A stretch of 64,000 bases of DNA from Huiozyma naganishii CBS 8797 (lineage: Eukaryota > Ascomycota > Saccharomycetes > Saccharomycetales > Saccharomycetaceae): positions 186,001 through 250,000 of the forward strand of contig NC_035933.1 in the NCBI RefSeq assembly GCF_000348985.1, given 5' to 3'. This document shows positions 35,344 through 46,200 of this stretch, piece by piece. The notes beneath the pieces are model-generated. The model was given only the letters and a program-made list of their open reading frames with translations, was not told where the DNA came from and searched no databases. How positions within the stretch are numbered: position 1 is the stretch's first letter; every line of letters begins with the position of its first letter. The position numbers and the translations under genes are program-made.

Positions 35344-38300
35344 TCATAAGTCACTGCTCTGCTCATTATCCACCGGGTTAGAGGATAATTCATGCGAGTT
35401 TTCTTGTATAACCCCCAATTCCTCATTGTCACCTGAGGGGTGTGACTTAAAATCCGTCACACTAGGTAACGAACTATTGTCCGACGGATCCGTACCATCC
35501 CTGATTTCGAAAGTACCATGCACGATCGAGTCGGTCTCATTGGAGTCACTGCGACGTATGACGGGAGGATCATGTAACTTGTTCAGGTCTCCTCTTTTCT
35601 TTTCGATATCTGCTGCCCCTGAAGGACCACTTTCAAAAATAGTGCCATCAATTATCGCTGCAAATAAAGGATCTAATCTTTCTTTATTGAGTTTCAGCCT
35701 TTCCACAACATCAGAGTTCAAAAATTCTAACCTTATCAGTCCTTTCATTTTAATGGTGTACAGCAGCAACTCTCTTTCAGGATCATGTACTAACAATGTC
35801 TCGGTTAAGTCATTTAAGTTGACGTCTTCTTCAGATGCCCTGTCCAGCTCAACATTAGTACTTTTTGCGTAGAGACTCTCTAGACACAAGAAAACGTCTA
35901 GAAAGGAAGCTGCAACTTCCTCTGATACGTAGTAGGGAAATCTTTCAGTGATAGATGCTTTCCAATTTGTCTCGTTTTCAGGCAGTTGTAATTCAAAACA
36001 TTTTAATGCTACAATAATATCAATGAGAGCAGACGAGAGTTGCCATTTTAGGAGAAAAACAGTTTTGTTGATTTCAGTTTTTGAGCTTTCCAATGAAATC
36101 AGAAATTGTGACAATTGGTCATAAATAACCCCAATATACTTTAGTGTCTTGACCGCGGAATGCGAAAATGTGTTATCTGGTGACGAAGACCCAGAATCAA
36201 TGGAGTTATCACTAGATATTCTCAAAAGATCTGCCCATTTCTGTAGCTTCCAGGTAACTAGCAGAATAGGAAGTTTGAAGTTTATCTCTTCTAAGATTTC
36301 TTCGTTTAAATCCGCATAATTTTCAGCAAAAGTGGAAAAGAATTGTTTGAAGAATAATACCAGCAACTCTTGGCTGAATTCGATGATATATTCTTTACCC
36401 AATAAAACAAGCTTATTGAGGTAAACAGAGAACACGGTGTTGACAAATTCGTTGAACTCCAACTTATTTTGTGGTTTCTCTGACTCCTCTAAAAATTTAC
36501 CCATGTGAACTTCAAGATGCGATACCTCGTTGATCCATATTTCATCAAAGTCATTTATATTGAATCCTTTGATATGCTGTAGGACATTTGAAAAGCTTTT
36601 AAACTTGGAGTCGGAAAAATCTGTCGATGCCAAATTAGTTTCCAAAAAGGCTTGATCAATGATCTTTACAACCTCTTTAACGTCTTTCTCATGTCCTGAT
36701 CGAATCCAGTCTTCAAATGCAAATAAGCCAAAGATGTCCAGGAGAGGGCAGAAAATATCCATAGACTGGATAGGCAAGTTCTTTAGCAACTTCAAAAAAT
36801 GAGGAAGGATTGAGTCTCCACATTTCTGACTCTGCTGATTTTTCAAAGACATTGCACCGTGACATAGACCACTCAACACCGTAACGTATAATATGACGTT
36901 GTTATTGTCTGTTGGTAATAATGGTGTTATGTTTATTGTTTCTTCCGGATCCTCTTCATCATCAGCATTGTTCTTTTCTTCAGTTTCCTTAGATATAGCC
37001 GTTAAATGCTTGAAAATATTCTCAAACTTGTCGTCATCAGTGAGTAGCATGCAAATGTTGCTTATTTCTTGACCAAAATAAGTCGACAGGAATTCAGAAG
37101 CCTGAAACAAAAGGCGAACTTTAGCTTCTGAATTTATTTCCTTTGTATCTTGCAAATAGTACAATAGCGAATTGCTCAAAAACCTCACAATAATCCCTAT
37201 TTTTACAACGTTAGATGTCTTTAATGGTGACATATTCTCATCTATTTCATTGTTTGACTTCATAAATTCTTTTGAAGTTTCCTTGATCACCTGGGAAAAA
37301 AACTTAGCAACTGCAGCTAAGAATCTAGAATTTTTACTATGCGACGAAACCTTTATGTCGCTATCGTCATATATCAAACTCGAAATTGCAAGAGTCTCTG
37401 CATCTTCCAGGTAGCCCATCTTGACCACCTCCACCAAAACATGAGTCGCGTGCAATCTTACTTCCAAATCAACATCATTCAAGGCAATCTCCAAAATTCT
37501 TTGCTTAAACCTTTCAAAGAATTGTCTCGTTGCCGAATTATCGAATTTTGCCAATTGACTAGATGTTATAATATGAGGTAGCACCTTTAGGACCTGGGAT
37601 CTAACAACCTTGGAAGAGTCGCTCAGCAACCACCCGAAATACTTCAAAAACGTCACCTTCATGAAGTATTCCGGATAGTTTCTGATCCATACTGACAGAT
37701 GTATAACAGATTCCGATCTGACAAACTCATCGACATCCTTGAATCTATGAACAAAACACAATTTCACGATGTTATCGATTATGTTCTCAACAACACCTTT
37801 GTCTCCTTGAACCTCTGCAATGTTTTTTTGCAGTTCTTCCAACGTCTTTTTATTGGGTCTTTTCTTTTTCTCCTCCAATCCTAGCTGTTTGGTGAACTTG
37901 GCCAGATAATTCTTCTCCAAGTCTACAACATGTTCGGAGAGAAAGTCTTGGAAGAGGTATAATGTTACTGTCGAGACATACCTGAAGCATCTAATTTTGG
38001 ATACCGAAAAGGAAGACAACCAAGTTAAAAGATCTAGAACAAAGGGCCCCATAACGGTTTCATTCTGATCCTCATCGAATTCGGCGGTTAGTAACTGCAA
38101 GTCGCTTGCCACATCCAGTAATTTAGACATGAACTCGACAAAATTGTTGTACAAAGGTTTGTACGTTGCATTTTTTCTACCGTTCTTGCTCATCAGTAAA
38201 TAGAATTCGTGGAGCTTTTGGTTTTGAAAGGCCAACTGCAGTTCAGAGACCGTTTCATTTGAGGATTCATTGCTATGGACATCGTGCTCCTCCAAATGGG

Positions 38301-38811
38301 CAACACACCCGCAGCAGTTGAGGAGTAAGTTAATAAACTGCTGTATAATTGTGTCTCTATTTTCGCTGTATTCCTCCAACCAGTCCCGTAAGAGATCATC
38401 AACAGAGACGTCCTCTGAAGTCGATAGTACTTCAAAAAGCTCCGTGGGTTGAAAGTCTTGAATCAATTCTAAGTACATGTGCTGTTCTTTTTCGGTAACG
38501 GTCAAAGCCGGTGGTTTCCCTTTGGTGTTCCCCGTGTTCTTGGACCTAGGTTTCTTGGAGGAGGTTGGCTTCTTTTTCTGAGAGGCTGCTTGTCTCTTCT
38601 TCCTCTTGGAGGTACTGGACTCCACATAATCGTCATCCTCCACGTTATCTGCCTCCTCACTAAACGATTCTTCCCCGCTAGACGCGGAACCTGCGTCAGA
38701 TTGATCGATGGCCACACGGTCATCGGTATCCACGCCCTGTAAACCACCCCCCTCAGAGGTAGCCCTGTCAGACCTGCTTTTCGTCCTTCCTGATCGGCGT
38801 AATTCTGGCAT
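35344..38811 (-). CDS. IRR1: Cohesin subunit Scc3 (STAG family)
   Basis: The 1155-residue protein begins MPELRRSGRTKSRSD. It has an acidic/basic N-terminal tail, then the STAG domain and the SCD (stromalin conservative domain): RFKDVDEFVRSESVIHLSVW and YFMKVTFLKYFGWLLSDSSK with LKVLPHII, and a long HEAT-repeat body. The C-terminal ~130 residues are acidic and low complexity. Irr1/Scc3 binds Scc1 and DNA, and is required for sister chromatid cohesion; it is essential. Length is close to the 1150 residues of YIL026C. Two MCB boxes in its promoter fit G1/S expression. Confidence 0.97.
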   Translation of the reverse strand: MPELRRSGRTKSRSDRATSEGGGLQGVDTDDRVAIDQSDAGSASSGEESFSEEADNVEDDDYVESSTSKRKKRQAASQKKKPTSSKKPRSKNTGNTKGKPPALTVTEKEQHMYLELIQDFQPTELFEVLSTSEDVSVDDLLRDWLEEYSENRDTIIQQFINLLLNCCGCVAHLEEHDVHSNESSNETVSELQLAFQNQKLHEFYLLMSKNGRKNATYKPLYNNFVEFMSKLLDVASDLQLLTAEFDEDQNETVMGPFVLDLLTWLSSFSVSKIRCFRYVSTVTLYLFQDFLSEHVVDLEKNYLAKFTKQLGLEEKKKRPNKKTLEELQKNIAEVQGDKGVVENIIDNIVKLCFVHRFKDVDEFVRSESVIHLSVWIRNYPEYFMKVTFLKYFGWLLSDSSKVVRSQVLKVLPHIITSSQLAKFDNSATRQFFERFKQRILEIALNDVDLEVRLHATHVLVEVVKMGYLEDAETLAISSLIYDDSDIKVSSHSKNSRFLAAVAKFFSQVIKETSKEFMKSNNEIDENMSPLKTSNVVKIGIIVRFLSNSLLYYLQDTKEINSEAKVRLLFQASEFLSTYFGQEISNICMLLTDDDKFENIFKHLTAISKETEEKNNADDEEDPEETINITPLLPTDNNNVILYVTVLSGLCHGAMSLKNQQSQKCGDSILPHFLKLLKNLPIQSMDIFCPLLDIFGLFAFEDWIRSGHEKDVKEVVKIIDQAFLETNLASTDFSDSKFKSFSNVLQHIKGFNINDFDEIWINEVSHLEVHMGKFLEESEKPQNKLEFNEFVNTVFSVYLNKLVLLGKEYIIEFSQELLVLFFKQFFSTFAENYADLNEEILEEINFKLPILLVTWKLQKWADLLRISSDNSIDSGSSSPDNTFSHSAVKTLKYIGVIYDQLSQFLISLESSKTEINKTVFLLKWQLSSALIDIIVALKCFELQLPENETNWKASITERFPYYVSEEVAASFLDVFLCLESLYAKSTNVELDRASEEDVNLNDLTETLLVHDPERELLLYTIKMKGLIRLEFLNSDVVERLKLNKERLDPLFAAIIDGTIFESGPSGAADIEKKRGDLNKLHDPPVIRRSDSNETDSIVHGTFEIRDGTDPSDNSSLPSVTDFKSHPSGDNEELGVIQENSHELSSNPVDNEQSSDL

Positions 38812-38877
38812 TGAGCAGCGGTATATGTAGTACCCTATTGAAGATGCAACGTTGTTCTGTTGACCCTTTCCATCCCA

Positions 38878-38935
38878 ACGCGTTTAAATAAACATTTTAT
38901 TATTCATAATTTCTTTTGTTTTTATATTTACGCGT
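38878..38935. promoter_or_regulatory. Two MCB boxes upstream of IRR1
   Basis: ACGCGT occurs at 38878-38883 and 38930-38935, 67 and 119 bp from the IRR1 ATG. ACGCGT is the site for MBF (Mbp1-Swi6), which drives G1/S genes including cohesin subunits. Confidence 0.7.
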
Positions 38936-39028
38936 TACGCAAACAGGGTGTCCTCTTCACCTACTATAAAGAGTGTTTTGTACACGGTTGCGTGAGAGAT
39001 ACGTAGATGTACATATAATGTAATAATA

Positions 39029-40654
39029 TTACAACGACCACGGTTTGTACACTTGGGGCTCCTTCACGGAGAGCGCTTCCACTTCCTGTTGCGACAGTTT
39101 CTGCAGTTTTGCCGCTTGCTCCTCGCTGTCATCTTCTTCGTCCTTCTCTACGAGCTCGATACCGGCCTCTACCTGATCGGACACGAGGACCAGTTTCTTG
39201 GACACGTTCATGGATGCCAACTGAGTGTTTAGCTCGTTAATCTGCTTGCTCAACATGATTCTATCGTTTAGTATTCTCTCGGATTCTTTGACGTATTTGT
39301 TCTTTTCTGCCTCCAGCGTAGATTCCAAGACGTCCAGTTTGTCAAACTTGGAGGTCAGTTTCTCTATCGTGGTGCTCACAAGTTCTTGAACGATTGCCTG
39401 TGCCTCTTGTAGATACTTGGTAGATTTGTGTTTAGCTGATTCTGGGATGGACTCTTCGAGGACCTCCTTGTGCAACCCATCCAGAAGGCTCTTGATGGCA
39501 AGATCCACCGCGTTGACCGTATCGTGTGTCGTCAGCGTGGCCCCCCTCTTGAAATCGGTGTCCTTTCCACCTAACTTTGACTTGACGACCTCGTTGATGT
39601 AGTTGTCCTCGATGGGTAAAGTCAAGAATTTCTCAACACAGTCCTCGACACTCTTCTGCCCACCGACATGATCCTGAATCAGGTCCCATTGGTCCTCGTA
39701 CATCTCTATACCTTCCAACAGCAGCAGCACCTCCTGGTCGGACCACTGTGTGCTCTTTATGTTGTTATTTTCCAGTCTGATGAAGTCTGAAGCTTGGAAA
39801 TTGCCCCCGAAGTGGCCCTCTTGGAAGCACCTCGAGCACAGGTTGGCATCCTTGGCTCTTAGGTTATGGTACCTGATCAAAACGGTGTCGTTGCCACATG
39901 TGTGGCAGATATACAATTTTTGAATCTGCCTCGAGTTTCTCGATTGCGAATGTAGGACGTTAAAATCTTGAGACGAATCGTAGACGTTCTTCCGTAGTGA
40001 CAGATTAATCGGATGCGGTTCCGATTTGACCTCTACTTTGACCCTCCCATCCTCTTCCTCCTTCCCGTCCACCACGTCCTGCCCCGGGTTACTCTCCTCC
40101 TGATTGCGGGGCAAGAACGGCTTCAACCCTTGAGGCGTGTCCAATACCAGCTGGAAGTGGCCCGTGAAGCTCGGCCCGATCAACGCCGGTTTCGTTCTTG
40201 GGTCAATCTGATAGTTTATCAACCCCCAAGTCTCCAAAAACGAGTGTATCTTGACAATGGAGGCCACATCCATCGCTATGTTCCTTCTAACCGCTGTGAT
40301 CGTCAAGTATTCGTACGGAGACAACCTGTAAGTGTTCAACATGAAATTTCTCGTGTCCCTGTACGCCTTCTCCGTTTTAAACCGCGACGAGTCGTCAAAA
40401 AAATCGGGCAACGAGCGTTTCTCGATCTCATGCACCTTCGAGGGATCAAACCAAGCAGCGAAAGAGGGCACCACGACCGGGTGTGTCTGTTTCGCCAAAA
40501 ACCTCAACGCTTTCTCCTCCAACTTCTGCGCCTCCTCCTCATAGTTCGTCCCGGCCGCATCGTCCATGACCAGCGGCTCCTGCAAGTCCACCTGCTGTTG
40601 CAAGTGCGGCAACAGAGGCGGTGTATCCGACGCCACAGCAGTTTCCAGATCCAT
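39029..40654 (-). CDS. RSC8: RSC chromatin-remodelling complex subunit Rsc8 (Swi3 homologue)
   Basis: The 541-residue protein has a SWIRM domain (about residues 60-160: [43 protein letters not shown]), a ZZ-like zinc finger (CHTCGNDTV ... CSRCFQEG), a SANT domain ([20 protein letters not shown] ... WDLIQDHVG) and a C-terminal leucine-zipper-like coiled coil for dimerisation. Rsc8 is an essential core scaffold of RSC, which slides and ejects nucleosomes. It is YFR037C in S. cerevisiae, next to IRC5, as here. Confidence 0.97.
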   Translation of the reverse strand: MDLETAVASDTPPLLPHLQQQVDLQEPLVMDDAAGTNYEEEAQKLEEKALRFLAKQTHPVVVPSFAAWFDPSKVHEIEKRSLPDFFDDSSRFKTEKAYRDTRNFMLNTYRLSPYEYLTITAVRRNIAMDVASIVKIHSFLETWGLINYQIDPRTKPALIGPSFTGHFQLVLDTPQGLKPFLPRNQEESNPGQDVVDGKEEEDGRVKVEVKSEPHPINLSLRKNVYDSSQDFNVLHSQSRNSRQIQKLYICHTCGNDTVLIRYHNLRAKDANLCSRCFQEGHFGGNFQASDFIRLENNNIKSTQWSDQEVLLLLEGIEMYEDQWDLIQDHVGGQKSVEDCVEKFLTLPIEDNYINEVVKSKLGGKDTDFKRGATLTTHDTVNAVDLAIKSLLDGLHKEVLEESIPESAKHKSTKYLQEAQAIVQELVSTTIEKLTSKFDKLDVLESTLEAEKNKYVKESERILNDRIMLSKQINELNTQLASMNVSKKLVLVSDQVEAGIELVEKDEEDDSEEQAAKLQKLSQQEVEALSVKEPQVYKPWSL

Positions 40655-41277
40655 TGTCCAGCCGACTACTCTCTACCCACACGTCGATGGCAGCGTCACC
40701 ACGCCTTTGGACCCAAAACCGCAGAACTGTTTGCACTGCAGAATGAAATTTTTCTGTTCTACTGACGGTGAAGAAACCGCGACGCAGAAACAGAGAGCGT
40801 TACCCGGAAACCAGGCGCTGACCGCAGTCCTAAGCAACGTATGGCAAGACAGATCTGCTGGGGATGATACCGGCAGTGGAATAGCACCAGGGCAAAGAGT
40901 ATTTCCTTACAGGAGTAGTATCAATAGTGTGTATGTGACCATCACTGGTTTCAACAGACAAGTCGAAGGTTTAGGTGAGTCTGTTAACATTATGCTGTTA
41001 CAGCGTTTTCAGCAATGTCTAATCTAGCTACTTTTGATCCCGCAGCAAAGTGCAGTTGCCACGCGATCTTTAAGGTCATGTGCCGCTGCAGTCTCCCTCG
41101 GGGACAGTCAATGCATGGCGAATCCAATATGCTTCACCGCGCAGAGCGATCTGACGCGTTATGTGTGAAAAGGGCAGACGCGGTGAAAAATATACTTGAA
41201 AAACTGGATGTGCGCAGATGCGCGATGACTTGTAGAATGTATGTGCTTGTGGGAAAAGTGAGCGTCCTCCTCGAGGC
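40655..41277. other. Divergent promoter region, RSC8 and IRC5
   Basis: This 623-bp gap contains two overlapping open frames on the plus strand (40566-41027 and 41015-41281) that I do not accept as genes: they lack recognisable domains and the second ends on the IRC5 ATG. An MCB box ACGCGT lies at 41154-41159, 119 bp before IRC5. A GTGAGT ... ACAG pair at about 40976-41010 looks intron-like but no exons support it. Confidence 0.5.
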
Positions 41278-43791
41278 ATGACCGTGGCTATGAACAGACG
41301 CACGCGATCAATTCCAGCGGGTAGACGAAGTGTGAATTATACGGAGAAAGAAGAGGATGATTTGACCACGGATTCCCTCCAAGAGAGCACGAGTGATGAG
41401 GAGGATACGGGACGGTCTGTCGAATCGGGGGACGCACCGATCTGGCTGAAGGATACAGTGGATCCGGATTCGGATGTTGAATTGGAGTCTGAGGATGAAC
41501 TTGATGCCAATGAGGACAGAGACCTGCAGGATTTACTTCTTACTAAGGAGCGCACTCGGGCAGAGGACGACTCCGGCGACGATGACGAAGATCTTGCTGA
41601 GGGAATGAACACCGTTTCCCTGAAATTGAAGAAACTCGATGAGTTTGTGCAGCAGAGCCAGGTGTACTCCAGTATTATAGCGGACACTTTGCTGAAACGT
41701 ACAAGCGAGTTGAAGGATGAACAACTGGAGACTGCTCCACCACAAAAGAAACAGAAACTTGCCAAGGGGAAAAGGTCTATCTTGGATTTTTTCAGGAAAA
41801 GGACCCCAGCAGAGGAGAGGGAGCAGGCAGCGACACCGAATGTGACAGAGGTAGACCAGGAACAACCCAGTCTTTTGAAAAATTGTACTTTGAAACCTTA
41901 TCAATTGGAAGGTTTGAACTGGTTGATTACTCTGTACGAAAACGGGCTCAACGGGATTCTCGCGGATGAAATGGGGCTTGGGAAGACCATACAGAGTATT
42001 GCACTACTCGCGTTCATATACGAGATGGACACACAGGGACCCTTTTTAATTGCTGCACCTCTAAGCACTCTCGACAACTGGATAAATGAATTTGCTAGAT
42101 TTGCACCCGATGTCTCAGTGTGCAAATACTACCATCAGGGGGGCCACGTAGAGAGAGCAAAGTTGTTGCGGAAATTCTTCAAGGAGACACACGGTACAGG
42201 GGTCGTTATCACATCGTATGAGATCATTATGAGAGACACCGAATACATAATGTCCAAAGAATGGAAATTTCTGATTGTCGACGAGGGTCACCGCTTGAAA
42301 AACGTCAACAGTAAATTGATCAAAGAACTGAAAAGGATTAACACCTCAAACAGATTGTTGCTAACCGGCACCCCTCTACAAAACAACCTCGCAGAGTTGT
42401 GGTCACTCCTAAACTTTATTTTACCAGATATATTCTCCGATTTTGAAATCTTCAACAAATGGTTCGACTTCAAGGACTTGGACTTACAGAGTAACTCAAA
42501 GAGACTCAACAAAGTTATCAATGATGAACTGGAAAAAAATCTTATTACCAATTTACACACTATCCTAAAGCCATTCCTTCTGAGAAGATTGAAGAAGAAC
42601 GTCCTTGCCGGTATATTACCGCCGAAACGGGAGTACATTGTAAACTGTCCATTAACGCCCATACAGAGGAAGTTTTATAAGAAGACCCTTGGGGGCAATT
42701 TGAGAGTCACCATTTTCAAAGAGTTGATGAAACAGTATTTCACTTTAAACTCGGATCATTTGGGGAAGATATCAAACAAGTCCATCAGGGAGTTTATCGA
42801 CTATAAACTGGGCCAGCAACGCGACAATAACCTACCAGATATGGACGCTACAGTTTCAGAGACCGTCTTGAAGATGGACCAAATCTATCAGAAAAATCTA
42901 CACCAACAAATCCTAAACAAGAAAACCCAGAGTATGATGATACAGCTACGACAAATTGTTGATTCCACGTTCCTGTTCTACTTCCCATACGTGGAACCCG
43001 AGGACCTTACACTTGACGCTTTACTGCAGACATCCGGTAAACTACAGACTCTACAAAAGCTGGCAATCCCTCTCATCAAGAAGGGACACAAGGTGCTTAT
43101 CTTCTCGCAGTTTGTCAACATGCTCGATTTGATAGAAGACTGGTGTGAACTCAATTTGGTCGAATCGCTCAGAATAGATGGTTCCGTAGACAACGAAACG
43201 AGAAAGAAGGACATAGAGAACTTCAACTCGCCAAAGGGGAAACACTCGGTCTTCCTTCTGTCCACGAGAGCAGCAGGACTTGGCATCAACCTGGTTGCTG
43301 CTGACACAGTCGTGCTATTCGACAGCGACTGGAATCCACAAGTGGATTTACAGGCAATGGACCGCTGCCACAGGATAGGACAGGATAAACCCGTGATAGT
43401 GTATAGATTTTGTTGCGATAACACAATAGAACACGTCATTCTAACAAGAGCTGCCAATAAGAGGAGACTCGAACGTTTGGTAATTCAAATGGGGAAATTC
43501 AATACTTTGAAAAAGCTCGCACTGAACGAGGGTTCGTTCTTACAACAGAGCACCGGGTTGACAAATAAATCAACCAACAAAGAGCTTGTGACGGAACTCT
43601 CGCAACTCTTGATGAGCGGCGAATCTAGTATTGGTTTCAACCGTAGCAAGACCGAGCAAGCAGAGATCGATGAACCTTTGACACGCGCAGAAATCAAGGA
43701 ATTGACAGACCGGTCGCTTGCAGCCTACAAACCCGACCGAACTGTGGAATTGCCGCACGTCAGATTGTTCGAGACAACGTCCAGTTATTGA
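41278..43791 (+). CDS. IRC5: SNF2-family chromatin-remodelling ATPase Irc5 (LSH/HELLS-like)
   Basis: The 837-residue protein has an acidic N-terminal region, then the two-lobed SNF2 helicase: [19 protein letters not shown], Walker [13 protein letters not shown] box (VDEGHRLKN), [15 protein letters not shown], and the C-terminal lobe [17 protein letters not shown] with [12 protein letters not shown]. It is close to the yeast Irc5, the relative of mammalian LSH/HELLS, which promotes cohesin loading and limits recombination foci. It follows RSC8 as YFR038W follows YFR037C. The N-terminus is rich in Asp/Glu, typical of the family. Confidence 0.96.
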   Translation: MTVAMNRRTRSIPAGRRSVNYTEKEEDDLTTDSLQESTSDEEDTGRSVESGDAPIWLKDTVDPDSDVELESEDELDANEDRDLQDLLLTKERTRAEDDSGDDDEDLAEGMNTVSLKLKKLDEFVQQSQVYSSIIADTLLKRTSELKDEQLETAPPQKKQKLAKGKRSILDFFRKRTPAEEREQAATPNVTEVDQEQPSLLKNCTLKPYQLEGLNWLITLYENGLNGILADEMGLGKTIQSIALLAFIYEMDTQGPFLIAAPLSTLDNWINEFARFAPDVSVCKYYHQGGHVERAKLLRKFFKETHGTGVVITSYEIIMRDTEYIMSKEWKFLIVDEGHRLKNVNSKLIKELKRINTSNRLLLTGTPLQNNLAELWSLLNFILPDIFSDFEIFNKWFDFKDLDLQSNSKRLNKVINDELEKNLITNLHTILKPFLLRRLKKNVLAGILPPKREYIVNCPLTPIQRKFYKKTLGGNLRVTIFKELMKQYFTLNSDHLGKISNKSIREFIDYKLGQQRDNNLPDMDATVSETVLKMDQIYQKNLHQQILNKKTQSMMIQLRQIVDSTFLFYFPYVEPEDLTLDALLQTSGKLQTLQKLAIPLIKKGHKVLIFSQFVNMLDLIEDWCELNLVESLRIDGSVDNETRKKDIENFNSPKGKHSVFLLSTRAAGLGINLVAADTVVLFDSDWNPQVDLQAMDRCHRIGQDKPVIVYRFCCDNTIEHVILTRAANKRRLERLVIQMGKFNTLKKLALNEGSFLQQSTGLTNKSTNKELVTELSQLLMSGESSIGFNRSKTEQAEIDEPLTRAEIKELTDRSLAAYKPDRTVELPHVRLFETTSSY

Positions 43792-43856
43792 TTCTGTTGT
43801 ATACCAAAAGATCTCACCGCCCTTCGGCAAACACTCCCCCGAAGTACAATATGACA

Positions 43857-43894
43857 TGTTCGGTCAATCTGTTCGGCCGAACGGTTCGGCCGAA
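43857..43894. promoter_or_regulatory. Tandem TTCGGCCGAA palindromes upstream of the aldo/keto reductase
   Basis: Two perfect 10-bp palindromes, TTCGGCCGAA at 43872-43881 and 43885-43894, are separated by CGG, and a further GTTCGG begins at about 43858. The cluster lies 230-270 bp before the reductase ATG. Spaced CGG triplets are typical of Zn(II)2Cys6 activator sites, so this may be an operator; the factor is unknown. Confidence 0.6.
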
Positions 43895-44124
43895 TGACAG
43901 TGAAGAAGTCTGATGGATTACGTTAACATACAGCCACTCCAGGAAGGTTCATCCTGCAGGTCGGAACGAACTCGATAACCCAGGACATTATATAAATGAT
44001 CGCCAATATTTTGTTAAACACCTTCTATTCAATTGAGGTTTCTCTGTTTTGAAATGGGTTGTCATATATAGAACTCTGTATCGCCAAGCAAAACGGTGAA
44101 TTAACAAGTCAACCAAAACAAAAA

Positions 44125-45156
44125 ATGAGTGTAGTCAATCAAGTACGTTTCGGTAACACAGGGATGAAGATATCCCCCTTCATCGTTGGGTGCATGTCAT
44201 ACGGTGACCGGAAGTTTCGTCCTTGGGTTCTAGAAGACGAGGAGAAAGTTTTCGAAATTTTGAAGTACTGTTACGACCATGGTGTCAGAACTTTCGACAC
44301 GGCTAACGTTTACTGTAATGGGGCAAGTGAAAGGTTGCTCGGTAAGTTCTTGAAAAAATACAACATTAACAGAGAAACGGTTGTCATCCTGACAAAAGTC
44401 TACTTCCCAGTGGATGAATCTTTGGAGCCTTTCGACTTCACAGTCGGTGGTAAAAATGATCCATTGACGGATGTCACTCTTTCAAACCAGAGAGGGTTGT
44501 CAAGAAAGAACATCATTGCCAGCGTGGACAAATCTATTGAAAGATTGGGCACGTACATTGATGTTTTGCAAATCCACAGACTGGATCATGAATGTACCGG
44601 GAAGGAGATTATGAAGGCATTGAACGATGTTGTCGAATCAAACAAGGTTAGATACATTGGTGCGTCGACAATGTTGGCAACCGAGTTTGTTGAACTTCAG
44701 ATGATTGCAGACAAGTACGACTGGTTCCAATTTGTTAGCTCCCAAACTGAATACAGCTTGCTGTTCAGGGAAGACGAAAGGGAGCTTCTTTCTTACACAA
44801 AGCGGAACAATCTTGCTGTTCTTCCATGGTCTCCTAACGCACGTGGTCTTTTGTGTAGACCACTAGGTACTAAAACTGAAAGAAGTACCACTGAAAGCCG
44901 GATGCTACTAAATATGTCGGAAAGTGACAAACTTATTGTTAAGAGAGTTGAGGAGCTCGCAAAGAAGAAAAACGTGTCAATGGCGATGATTTCTGAAGCC
45001 TGGGTGATGAGTAAGGGCTACCAACCTATCATTGGGTTCAGTTCTGTCGAGAGAGTGAAGGAAGCGATCGAGGCCACTAAAATCGAGTTGACTGATGACG
45101 AAATCAAGTATTTGGAGGAACCATACCAGCCAAAAAAGTATGCCATTGTGACCTGA
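44125..45156 (+). CDS. Aldo/keto reductase, YPL088W-like
   Basis: ATG 44125 (MSVVNQVRFGNTGMKISPFI) is the likely start, 22 codons inside the longer frame, since it matches the start of YPL088W-type proteins. The 343-residue TIM-barrel enzyme has the AKR motifs: the catalytic FDTANVYCNGASE (Asp, Tyr), LTKVYFPVD (Lys), QIHRLDHE (His), SSQTEYSLL, and the NADPH-binding region PWSPNARGLL and WVMSKGYQPIIGFSS. YPL088W is a putative aryl-alcohol dehydrogenase, induced by stress; the substrate is not known. It stands between IRC5 and ERG28, a junction not found in S. cerevisiae. A palindromic repeat lies upstream. Confidence 0.9.
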   Translation: MSVVNQVRFGNTGMKISPFIVGCMSYGDRKFRPWVLEDEEKVFEILKYCYDHGVRTFDTANVYCNGASERLLGKFLKKYNINRETVVILTKVYFPVDESLEPFDFTVGGKNDPLTDVTLSNQRGLSRKNIIASVDKSIERLGTYIDVLQIHRLDHECTGKEIMKALNDVVESNKVRYIGASTMLATEFVELQMIADKYDWFQFVSSQTEYSLLFREDERELLSYTKRNNLAVLPWSPNARGLLCRPLGTKTERSTTESRMLLNMSESDKLIVKRVEELAKKKNVSMAMISEAWVMSKGYQPIIGFSSVERVKEAIEATKIELTDDEIKYLEEPYQPKKYAIVT

Positions 45157-45526
45157 ATTAAAGAAGCTCATTATTATACAACTCTATCAAGTAGTGCGTA
45201 TACAAATTTTGAATACTCGATTATTCTTTGGAACTTCATTGATTAATGGAGCTCTGACAAGAAAACAAACATGCTAAACAACGCATTGTAATAGCTATAT
45301 ACTTGACATTAACAAGCGTTTCTACCACTTAGATGAAAGTTGACTTGCAAAGATTTACCTAAAAAGAAAACCGGCCAGTGAAAAGACAGAACCAATAAGG
45401 ACCCCTTTTATTAGTGAAACTTTGAAGGATGGAATCCGGCTGGAAGACAGACCTGCTGAACACAGTAGATATTTATCTACACATACATAAAGGGATACAC
45501 AAAAAATTTTTTAGAAGGTGTTGACA
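45157..45526. other. Convergent 3' flanks, reductase and ERG28
   Basis: This 370-bp AT-rich stretch holds the 3' ends of two convergent genes. I see nothing else in it. Confidence 0.5.
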
Positions 45527-45982
45527 TTACCATAATGTCCACTTCGTTCCGGTGTAGTATTCAAATTGGCTGTACATCCACACCAACGAAGTTGTGGACA
45601 CAACCAATGGCCCCATAAAGCCAGAGTTGAGTTTGCAGGTTCTGAAGAAGATCAATTCAGAGCCAAAATGGAACAAAGCTATCAGATAAGAAATCATGGC
45701 CAACTGATAAATGTGCAGTTCGTTCAGGTAGAAGGCACCGTACAATCTGATGATACATGACACGAAGGTCCAAGTACCAAAAGTTCTAGCACTCAATTTC
45801 GTAGTCTCCTGTGGCTTGTTACCATAAACTTTGCGAGTCAACGCCAGACCTGAAATGTACGTTTGAATGGAATTGAAGATTGACACGACTGAAATAAACA
45901 GCAACCATTTTGGGAGGTTTCCAGGGGGAAGGCTAGAAATGGTAGTTTGGGTGTAGGTTATGACGTCTTCAAAGGATAGCAT
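45527..45982 (-). CDS. ERG28: Ergosterol biosynthesis scaffold Erg28
   Basis: This 151-residue ER membrane protein has about four hydrophobic segments (WLLFISVVSIFNSIQTYISG; TWTFVSCIIRLYGAFYL; AMISYLIALFHFGSELIFF; MGPLVVSTTSLVWMY). It includes conserved FGTWTF and YGAFYLNE. Erg28 tethers Erg25, Erg26 and Erg27, the C-4 demethylation complex of sterol synthesis, to the ER. It has no catalytic residues. A CACGTG with full GTCACGTG context (46200-46207) lies upstream and includes the MEI4 stop codon. Confidence 0.96.
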   Translation of the reverse strand: MLSFEDVITYTQTTISSLPPGNLPKWLLFISVVSIFNSIQTYISGLALTRKVYGNKPQETTKLSARTFGTWTFVSCIIRLYGAFYLNELHIYQLAMISYLIALFHFGSELIFFRTCKLNSGFMGPLVVSTTSLVWMYSQFEYYTGTKWTLW

Positions 45983-46200
45983 GGTCGATTTGTATCAGCA
46001 AGCTTGCGGCGAAGAATTGATCTGGTACAATTCCCTTTCACTACAGAAAACATGGAAAGCAGCACAATTGGAATAGGTTAATTTGTTTTACAATTTTTTT
46101 TGACATGTCTTTTAAGTATTCCATTTTTCAAATCTCACTCTTTCCAATTTGAAATATCGGTTGGGAAACGGGAAACAACGACACAAGACACTAAACGACG

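Noticed and set aside
40976..41010. GTGAGT ... ACAG pair as an intron.
   Set aside because: Only about 35 nt long, without a TACTAAC branch site, and the flanking frames are not supported.
40566..41281. Two open frames (153 and 88 codons) between RSC8 and IRC5.
   Set aside because: No recognisable domain, no good start context, and the second ends on the IRC5 ATG. They lie in a divergent promoter.
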